15,214 nucleotides of DNA from an uncultured Sutterella sp. (GTDB taxonomy: Bacteria; Pseudomonadota; Gammaproteobacteria; Burkholderiales; Burkholderiaceae_F), in contig CAJMEC010000043.1 of NCBI GenBank assembly GCA_905212345.1, positions 1 through 15,214 of the forward strand, written 5' to 3'. The position numbers were made by a program, and so were the translations under genes. The notes beneath the pieces were generated by a model. The model was given only the letters and a program-made list of their open reading frames with translations. It did not search any database and was not told the origin of the DNA. Positions 15,174 to 15,214 of this stretch are shown piece by piece; within the stretch, counting starts at the first letter, position 1, and the number at the start of each line of letters is the position of its first letter.

Positions 15174-15214
15174 TGGTGCGCCGGGTAGGATTCGAACCCG
15201 CGACCCCCTGGTTC
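15174..15214 (-). tRNA. tRNA 3' part, probably tRNA-Arg; 5' part beyond window
   Basis: On the minus strand the fragment reads through the 3' side of the anticodon stem (CCAGG), a five-base variable loop (GGGTC), the T arm with loop TTCGAAT, the acceptor strand CCGGCGC, discriminator A and an encoded CCA. Counting back from the T arm puts G, A, A at positions 36-38, so the anticodon ends in G. With the GCGC-type acceptor and discriminator A this best fits tRNA-Arg (NCG), but anticodon positions 34-35 are outside the window. A C·A mismatch occurs in the T stem. Confidence 0.9.

Noticed and set aside
1..15214. CRISPR arrays, insertion sequences, prophage or integrase genes
   Set aside because: No regularly spaced repeats, transposase or integrase motifs or terminal inverted repeats were seen on either strand.

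Overview
The window looks like chromosomal DNA of an anaerobic or host-associated betaproteobacterium. The block cysS – HhH-GPD DNA glycosylase – accA – tilS, with a divergent TPR protein – ppiA – ppiB operon beside it, matches gene order I associate with Burkholderiales. A large (R)-2-hydroxyacyl-CoA dehydratase activase (an anaerobic enzyme), moderate GC content and a big Cys-free autotransporter together suggest the Sutterellaceae (Sutterella/Parasutterella type). That assignment is an inference from content and order, not from a search.

Layout. 1–2914 (minus): the N-terminal ~971 codons of a giant fused acyl-CoA dehydratase activase, running off the left edge. 2915–3191: intergenic, with a minus-strand intrinsic terminator ending the next operon. 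3192–4861 (minus): exported TPR protein, periplasmic cyclophilin (ppiA) and cytoplasmic cyclophilin (ppiB) as one tight operon. 4862–5058: divergent promoter region. 5059–9738 (plus): cysS, DNA glycosylase, accA and tilS, with gaps or overlaps of only a few bases. 9739–10240: about 500 bases with no confident gene and no visible terminator, ending in a good sigma70 promoter. 10241–13612 (plus): a 1123-residue autotransporter followed by a strong terminator. 13949–15052 (minus): an M20-family amidohydrolase with its own Shine-Dalgarno sequence and terminator. 15174–15214 (minus): the 3' part of a tRNA, probably Arg, with its own terminator.

How the parts work together. The plus-strand block is housekeeping: tRNA-Cys charging, alkylation repair, fatty-acid precursor synthesis and tRNA-Ile lysidine formation. 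The minus-strand cyclophilin operon serves protein folding in both cytoplasm and periplasm. The autotransporter is the accessory element. It is more AT-rich than its neighbours, stands alone between its own promoter and terminator, and carries a run of nine C inside its signal-peptide codons.

The most interesting observation is that C9 tract. The gene is in frame at nine C, and either a gain or a loss of one C brings a stop codon within a few dozen bases. This is the layout of an on/off phase-variable surface protein. A second point of interest is the double-headed activase: all four cluster-ligand cysteines of a normal activase homodimer are present in one chain.
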